A stretch of 9,304 nt of DNA, taken from contig DYOK01000017.1 of assembly GCA_020720565.1 (NCBI GenBank), positions 13,379 through 22,682 of the forward strand. The letters run 5' to 3'. This document shows, piece after piece, positions 4,828-9,304 of this stretch. Under the pieces are notes generated by a model that worked only from the letters and a program-made list of their open reading frames with translations, was not told the origin of the DNA and did not search any database. Numbering within the stretch: position 1 is the stretch's first letter; each line of letters starts with the position of its first letter. This DNA is from Acetofilamentum sp. GTDB lineage: Bacteria > Bacteroidota > Bacteroidia > Bacteroidales > JAFGXI01. A program made the position numbers and the translations under genes.

Positions 4828-7227
4828 ATGTGGACAAAAATTGCGGGTCTGATTTTACGCAATAGAATTCCGATTCTTAGTGTAGTGCTCATTAGCACTA
4901 TTGCCATGGTGTTTGTTGCACAAAAAGCACAAATGTCGTATTCCTTGGTTCAAATGTTGCCCGAAGACGATAGCATTTTTCTAGAACATGTGCATTTTCA
5001 AGAAACCTTTGGCGAGGAAGCCAACTTATTTGCTATTGGCATCGAAGACAAAGATTTTTTTGAAATGAGCCATTTTAAGGCTTGGCGACAATTGGTTAGC
5101 GAACTTAAAACCATCGATGGCGTTAAGAGTGTAACATCGACCACCGAATTGGTGATGCTGCAAAAAGATACCGCTCTAAAAAACTTTAAAGTTGTTCCCA
5201 TTTTCCCCGAACACGTTCAGTCGCAAGCCAAGCTGGATAGTTTAAGCCAATTACTTAAGAGTCTCCCCATATACAAAGGCTTAATTTACAACGACTCGCT
5301 TCATATATATGTGATGACAGTGTCGATTGACAAGGAACGCCTCAACACCGAAGAGCGGGTTCATATTATCGAGCAAATACACGAAAGAGCAGAGCTGTTT
5401 AGCCAATCGCAAAACAATAAATTGTATTATTCGGGTTTGCCTTACATCAGAACCGAAGTATCGAAAAAAGTTAAAAAAGAGCTAAGCATGTTTATTGGTT
5501 TGGCGGGCTTAGTGGTTCTCATCATTTTGTTTATTCTATTTCGCAATTATAAAGCCGTTGCAGTTGCCATTTCGTTGGTATCGATTTCGGTTGTATGGAC
5601 CTTTGCCACAGTCGTGCTTTTCGACTTCGAAATAACTATTTTAACCGGTATGCTGCCCCCTTTACTTATTGTGATTGGTGTTCCGAACAGTATCTTTATG
5701 ATTAATAAGTACTTGCAAGAATACAGTATGCATGGCAATAAAATAAAAGCACTGCAACGTACCATCAAAAAAACAGGAAGTGCCATTTTTATGACCAACT
5801 TGACCACCGCTGCGGGTTTTGGCACATTTATCATCACCAATAGCGATATTTTGGTTGAGTTTGGAATTGTGGCTTCCATCAATGTGATGGGTGTATTTGT
5901 GTTCTCGCTGCTTATTATCCCTACTGTTTATAGTCTGATGCCTCCACCAAGAGTTCATCATCATAAACATCTCGATAATAGCATTATCGATAAAATGATA
6001 GACCAACTCATCAACATCACCGAAAGCCATCGAAATTTACTCTATGTGATCACCGTCATGGTGGTGGCATTGGGCATTTATGGCATTTCGCGAATACAAT
6101 CGACTGGTTATATTGTGGACGACTTGCCCAAAGACGACCCCATTTACACCGATTTAAAATTTTTTGAAAAAAGTTTTGGTGGTCTAATGCCCTTCGAAAT
6201 AGTGATTGACACCAAAAAAGAAAAGGGTGCACTGAAACTGAGCACGCTTAAAAAAGTGGATCAATTACAAAAAGATCTTAAAATTCATCCCGAATTATCG
6301 GAACCCATTTCGATGAGCAATGGTGTTAAGTTTGCCCGTCAATCCTTTTTTAACAACCGCACATCGCAATATAAGTTGCCTTCGGAACAAGAACGAAATT
6401 TTGTATTTTCGTATCTGGCTCGGTCCAAAACAGAAAAAAACAATTTTTTATCGTCCTTTATCGACTCGACCGAACGCATAATTAGGATCAGTTATAAAGT
6501 TCAAGACATTGGTACTTTGCCCATGCAGAAACTACACGCCGAGGTGCAAAATACCGTCGATAGTCTATTCCCTAAAGACCAATTTTACACCTATGTAACG
6601 GGAACCAGCGTGGTTTACACCAAAGGTACTTCGTACTTGATGAAAAATTTGTTTTCGAGTCTGGCGTTTGCAATTGTTCTTATTTCGCTATTCATGGCTT
6701 TAATGTTCCGCTCATGGCGAATGGTTCTTATTTCGCTTATACCCAATATGATACCTCAAATAATCACAGCCGGACTGATGGGCTATTTCGACATTCCACT
6801 CAAACCATCGACCATTCTGATTTTTAGTATTGCATTTGGTATTTCGGTCGACGATACCATTCACTTTTTATCGAAATACAGACAAGAGCTTAAGCTCTAC
6901 AATTGGGATATTGGCAAATCGGTACATGCTGCGATTAAAGAAGTAGGTACCAGCATGTTCTATACTTCAGTAGTGTTGTTTTTCGGTTTTTCAATTTTTA
7001 TTTGGTCCGACTTCGGTGGTACAGTAGCATTGGGTTTGCTCATTTCCATTACACTATTTTTTGCCATGATTACCAACTTGGTGGTTTTACCTTCCTTACT
7101 GCTAACACTCGAAAAATTAATCACAACCAAAGCCTTTAAAGAACCTTTACTCAGCATATTCGACGAAGAAGAAGATATTGAATTAGAACATTTGGCACTC
7201 GATGCCAAAGAGGAGGACATTAAATGA
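4828..7227 (+). CDS. RND-superfamily (MMPL-type) membrane exporter
   Basis: This 799-residue inner-membrane protein has the duplicated RND layout: TM1 (14-31), a periplasmic loop, TM2-6 (221-370), TM7 (404-420), a second loop, and TM8-12 (608-758). The halves share a motif after TM1 and TM7: LPEDDSI (44-50) and LPKDDPI (433-439). The C-half carries GISVDDTIHF (671-680), whose Asp pair probably serves proton relay; the N-half equivalent, IGVPNSIFMINKY (283-295), lacks an acid. The tail (779-799) is very acidic. Relatives (COG1033 type) export lipids, hopanoids or other hydrophobic molecules; the cargo here is unknown. No periplasmic adaptor or outer-membrane partner lies in the window. The gene overlaps the epimerase by 4 bases (ATGA). 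Start ATG 4828 was chosen over TTG 4795 because it fits the promoter and gives a short cytosolic lead into TM1. Confidence 0.9.
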   Translation: MWTKIAGLILRNRIPILSVVLISTIAMVFVAQKAQMSYSLVQMLPEDDSIFLEHVHFQETFGEEANLFAIGIEDKDFFEMSHFKAWRQLVSELKTIDGVKSVTSTTELVMLQKDTALKNFKVVPIFPEHVQSQAKLDSLSQLLKSLPIYKGLIYNDSLHIYVMTVSIDKERLNTEERVHIIEQIHERAELFSQSQNNKLYYSGLPYIRTEVSKKVKKELSMFIGLAGLVVLIILFILFRNYKAVAVAISLVSISVVWTFATVVLFDFEITILTGMLPPLLIVIGVPNSIFMINKYLQEYSMHGNKIKALQRTIKKTGSAIFMTNLTTAAGFGTFIITNSDILVEFGIVASINVMGVFVFSLLIIPTVYSLMPPPRVHHHKHLDNSIIDKMIDQLINITESHRNLLYVITVMVVALGIYGISRIQSTGYIVDDLPKDDPIYTDLKFFEKSFGGLMPFEIVIDTKKEKGALKLSTLKKVDQLQKDLKIHPELSEPISMSNGVKFARQSFFNNRTSQYKLPSEQERNFVFSYLARSKTEKNNFLSSFIDSTERIIRISYKVQDIGTLPMQKLHAEVQNTVDSLFPKDQFYTYVTGTSVVYTKGTSYLMKNLFSSLAFAIVLISLFMALMFRSWRMVLISLIPNMIPQIITAGLMGYFDIPLKPSTILIFSIAFGISVDDTIHFLSKYRQELKLYNWDIGKSVHAAIKEVGTSMFYTSVVLFFGFSIFIWSDFGGTVALGLLISITLFFAMITNLVVLPSLLLTLEKLITTKAFKEPLLSIFDEEEDIELEHLALDAKEEDIK
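7211..7216 (+). promoter_or_regulatory. Shine-Dalgarno sequence for the epimerase gene
   Basis: AGGAGG lies 7 bases before the ATG at 7224, inside the last codons of the transporter gene (Lys-Glu-Glu-Asp). It is the only good Shine-Dalgarno in front of any gene here. Together with the 4-base ATGA overlap it suggests translational coupling, although the purine-rich acidic codons could also produce it by chance. Confidence 0.5.
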
Positions 7228-8162
7228 GAAATATATTAATTACAGGCGGAGCAGGCTTTATTGGCAGTGCTCTAGTAAAAAGACTTTTAGCAGATCCGGA
7301 AAACGTATTGGTTGTGGTCGATAACTTATTGACTGGACATGTGGGAAAACTGCCAGTTGCATCGACTCGCATGCGATTTATTAAGTGCGATGTGAACAAT
7401 CGCCAAGGCATGGGCGAAATTATGACCACTTATAAATTCGACTATGTATTTCACTATGCTGCAATGGTAGGTGTTTCGCGAACGTTAAGTCGCCCTATCG
7501 AGGTTTTGAACGATATTCAAGGTATAAAAAATATTTTAGAGCTTTCTAAAAACACGGGGGTCAAACGTGTATTTTTCTCGTCATCGTCAGAAGTATATGG
7601 CGAACCCGTCGAATTTCCTCAAAACGAAGAAACTACGCCACTTAATTCCCGATTACCTTACGCCATTGTAAAAAATGTGGGCGAGGCATTTGTTAAATCT
7701 TTTTATCAAGAATTTGGCTTGGAATACACCATTTTTAGGTTTTTCAATACCTATGGCCCAGCACAAAGCAAAGATTTTGTCATCAGTAAATTTTTATTGG
7801 CTGCACAAAACAATCAAGACATTCCAATTTTTGGCGATGGTTCGCAAACACGAACATTTTGCTATATCGACGACAATATCGATGCCACAACCCAAATTGC
7901 ATACGACAACCATTATATTAACGATGTAGTTAATGTAGGCAACTCTATCGAAATTCCAATTAAAGATGTCGCACAAAAAATTATAGACCTCACCCATTCG
8001 AAAAGTAAAATACTCTATTTACCCCCATTAAGCGAGGGCGATATGAAACGCCGTATGCCCGACAACAATAAAATGTTAAAAGTACTTGATCGCGATTTGC
8101 TTAGCATAGACGAAGGGCTGAAAAAAGTAATTGAAATTGGCCTTTTCGAAAGTCAATTCTAA
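7224..8162 (+). CDS. NAD-dependent sugar-nucleotide epimerase/dehydratase
   Basis: This 312-residue soluble protein is an extended short-chain dehydrogenase of the sugar-nucleotide class. The Rossmann nucleotide loop is GGAGFIG (8-14), with D33 in VVDNLLTG suited to bind the NAD ribose. The catalytic set is SSSSEVYGEP (119-128), with the active-site Ser, and YAIVK (146-150), giving Tyr146 and Lys150. FRFFNTYGP (171-179) and FGDGSQTRTFCYIDD (203-217) are substrate-side motifs of the UDP-glucose 4-epimerase and UDP-glucuronate decarboxylase groups; the exact sugar cannot be told. Length is normal. The start overlaps the transporter stop (ATGA) and has a strong AGGAGG, so the two are co-translated. 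It probably feeds an envelope sugar that is connected with the exported molecule; that link is inference. Confidence 0.88.
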   Translation: MRNILITGGAGFIGSALVKRLLADPENVLVVVDNLLTGHVGKLPVASTRMRFIKCDVNNRQGMGEIMTTYKFDYVFHYAAMVGVSRTLSRPIEVLNDIQGIKNILELSKNTGVKRVFFSSSSEVYGEPVEFPQNEETTPLNSRLPYAIVKNVGEAFVKSFYQEFGLEYTIFRFFNTYGPAQSKDFVISKFLLAAQNNQDIPIFGDGSQTRTFCYIDDNIDATTQIAYDNHYINDVVNVGNSIEIPIKDVAQKIIDLTHSKSKILYLPPLSEGDMKRRMPDNNKMLKVLDRDLLSIDEGLKKVIEIGLFESQF

Positions 8163-8170
8163 TAGAATCC

Positions 8171-8235
8171 TTTTAGCTTAATCAATTTGCTAAAGTAATA
8201 TGTATAATTTAATGTTGTACTTTATTAAGCTAAAA
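8171..8235. repeat. 12-base inverted repeat downstream of the epimerase gene
   Basis: TTTTAGCTTAAT (8171-8182) and its perfect inverse ATTAAGCTAAAA (8224-8235) flank 41 bases. The same 12-base word occurs a third time at 4585-4596, inside repeat copy A. The pair could fold as a large stem-loop just after the epimerase stop, but no T-run follows, so it is not a standard terminator. Confidence 0.6.
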
Positions 8236-8283
8236 TGTTGATATATGGCTAGTTATAGAACGATAAATAGGTCGAAGACCTTA
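8221..8283 (+). repeat. Dispersed bipartite repeat, copy B
   Basis: This is the inverted partner of 4536-4599. A 15-base block (8221-8235, TTTATTAAGCTAAAA) and a 22-base block (8262-8283, centred on AGGTC-GAA-GACCT) are identical to copy A's reverse complement. The 26 bases between them are only partly alike. Past the block, A/T-rich similarity continues weakly. It lies 38 bases before the prenyl synthase start, in the same orientation relative to its downstream gene as copy A is to hflX. I found no TAnnTTTG box in this 159-base gap. Confidence 0.75.
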
Positions 8284-8321
8284 AATAAAATATCAATATA
8301 AAAAAACCTGATAACACAACG

Positions 8322-9284
8322 ATGTACAGCACCGAACAACTTGCCGATATGATTCAAAACCGATTATCGGGTTTATATTTAGAACGCGAGCCTGCAAATT
8401 TGTACCAGCCGATTGAGTATACACTGTCGTCAGGTGGCAAACGGATACGCCCTGCACTTTGCTTGATGGCTTGCAATTTATTTAGTCAGGACATTAATCA
8501 GGCCATCGACCCAGCCGTAGGCATAGAAACTTTTCACAATTTTACCTTACTACACGACGATATTATGGACAAAGCCGATACCCGCAGAGGACGGCCTACT
8601 GTTCATAAAAAATGGAACGATAGTACGGCCATTTTATCGGGCGATGCCATGATGATTGAAGCATACTCATTTTTCTTGAAACTGCCATCACATCTTCTTT
8701 CCGAGGTACTCCCTATATTTAACCAGACGGCGATCGAGGTTTGCGAGGGTCAACAATACGACATGAACTTCGAAACCATGAAAGAAGTAAGCGAGGCGTC
8801 GTATTTGGAAATGATCCGATTAAAAACAGCCGTTTTGCTTGCCGGTGCGTTAAAGATTGGGGCATTAATTGGCGGAGCGTCAAAAGAAAAAGCCGATTTG
8901 CTCTATCAGTTTGGTATTAATGCCGGCATGGCTTTTCAATTACAAGACGACTATCTCGACACCTTTGGCGATGCTAAAACGTTTGGAAAACGAATTGGGG
9001 GCGATATTGTTGAACATAAAAAAACCTATTTACTGATACAAGCCATAGATTTGGCTCCCGAAAAAGCATGGTCGATACTTCACCGTCCATCGATATCAGA
9101 AGCCGAAAAAATCTCGGAAATTACATCACTTTACCGCGAATTGGAAATCGATAAAAAGGTTTTAAACGCCATACAACACTATTATTTAATGGCCATCGAT
9201 GCCCTCGAACATTTGGGATTGGATCGCATACAAAAAGAGCCACTACTTAATTTCTTAGACCAATTAAAAGGACGACAATTTTGA
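8322..9284 (+). CDS. Short-chain polyprenyl diphosphate synthase (FPP/GGPP synthase type)
   Basis: This 320-residue trans-prenyltransferase condenses isopentenyl diphosphate with allylic diphosphates in the cytosol, supplying precursors for quinones, lipid carriers and other isoprenoids. GGKRIRP (38-44) binds IPP. The first Asp motif is DDIMD (79-83) with RRGRPT (88-93), and the second is DDYLD (209-213); K168-T169 and GGDIVEHKKT (226-235) complete the site. Phe74 lies five residues before the first motif, and the motif has no two-residue insert. In the family this pattern fits a short product (C15-C20), closer to the GGPP type than to the E. coli IspA type. Activity and exact chain length are inference. 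It follows the epimerase by 159 bases without an evident promoter. ATG 8322 is chosen; there is no Shine-Dalgarno. Confidence 0.92.
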   Translation: MYSTEQLADMIQNRLSGLYLEREPANLYQPIEYTLSSGGKRIRPALCLMACNLFSQDINQAIDPAVGIETFHNFTLLHDDIMDKADTRRGRPTVHKKWNDSTAILSGDAMMIEAYSFFLKLPSHLLSEVLPIFNQTAIEVCEGQQYDMNFETMKEVSEASYLEMIRLKTAVLLAGALKIGALIGGASKEKADLLYQFGINAGMAFQLQDDYLDTFGDAKTFGKRIGGDIVEHKKTYLLIQAIDLAPEKAWSILHRPSISEAEKISEITSLYRELEIDKKVLNAIQHYYLMAIDALEHLGLDRIQKEPLLNFLDQLKGRQF

Positions 9285-9300
9285 AATCATAATTCAAAAT
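9278..9300 (+). terminator. A/T-rich hairpin over the prenyl synthase stop codon
   Basis: ATTTTGAA (9278-9285) and TTCAAAAT (9293-9300) form a perfect 8-base-pair stem with a 7-base loop, overlapping the TGA at 9282-9284. It contains just one G-C pair and the window ends before any T-run can be seen. It could be part of a terminator or chance A/T symmetry. Confidence 0.25.
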
Positions 9301-9304
9301 CTAT

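Noticed and set aside
5547..6030. Overlapping minus-strand open frames inside the exporter gene.
   Set aside because: They are shadows of a conserved membrane-protein coding sequence and carry no recognisable motifs.
4536..8283. Phase-variable invertible segment carrying exporter and epimerase.
   Set aside because: The repeats are short and imperfect beyond 22 bases, the exporter promoter lies inside the segment so inversion would not switch it off, and no invertase gene is in view. Kept only as a test under the repeat finding.
8221..8283. Repeat copies as a shared promoter for hflX and the prenyl synthase.
   Set aside because: Copy A lies upstream of a clear TAnnTTTG box, copy B has no such box after it, and distances to the start codons differ greatly (about 101 against 38 bases).

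Overview
The window looks like an ordinary chromosomal segment of a low-GC Bacteroidota bacterium, most likely of the Bacteroidales/Marinilabiliales type; genus cannot be decided from here. Four things point that way: a secreted protein with a type IX secretion (T9SS) C-terminal sorting domain, TAnnTTTG-type -7 promoter boxes in front of four genes, no Shine-Dalgarno sequence before six of the seven genes, and repeat-rich intergenic DNA. All seven genes are intact; I see no tRNA, rRNA, transposase, CRISPR array or phage gene.

Layout. Positions 1-238 are gene-free and built of small repeats: two opposed arrays of 7-base units around a hairpin. A strong intrinsic terminator (239-272) ends the minus-strand ribosomal operon rplU-rpmA (L21 and L27). 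Upstream, also on the minus strand, is a secreted endonuclease/exonuclease/phosphatase-fold protein with a beta-sandwich domain and a T9SS tail (1013-2797), then a roughly 440-base gene-poor stretch, then hflX (3241-4434), a ribosome-associated GTPase. A 393-base divergent region (4435-4827) holds promoters for both flanking genes, a dispersed repeat copy and a nested dyad. On the plus strand follow an RND/MMPL-family membrane transporter (4828-7227), a sugar-nucleotide epimerase/dehydratase that overlaps it by 4 bases (7224-8162), and, after a 159-base repeat-bearing gap, a short-chain polyprenyl diphosphate synthase (8322-9284).

How the genes may work together. rplU-rpmA is the classic large-subunit pair, and HflX acts on ribosomes under stress, but these are separate transcription units. 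The transporter and epimerase are translationally coupled and probably serve one envelope process, for example supply and export of a lipid-linked or sugar-modified molecule; this is inference. The prenyl synthase makes isoprenoid precursors and may or may not belong to that process.

The least expected signal is a repeat: the same ~65-base bipartite element (a 15-base and a 22-base identical block with nearly the same spacing) lies in opposite orientations on both sides of the transporter-epimerase pair. Other points of interest are the single clear Shine-Dalgarno sequence at the coupled junction, strong over-representation of TCGA in most genes but not in the ribosomal genes, and the inverted heptad arrays at the left end. 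I found no convincing new defence or mobile system.
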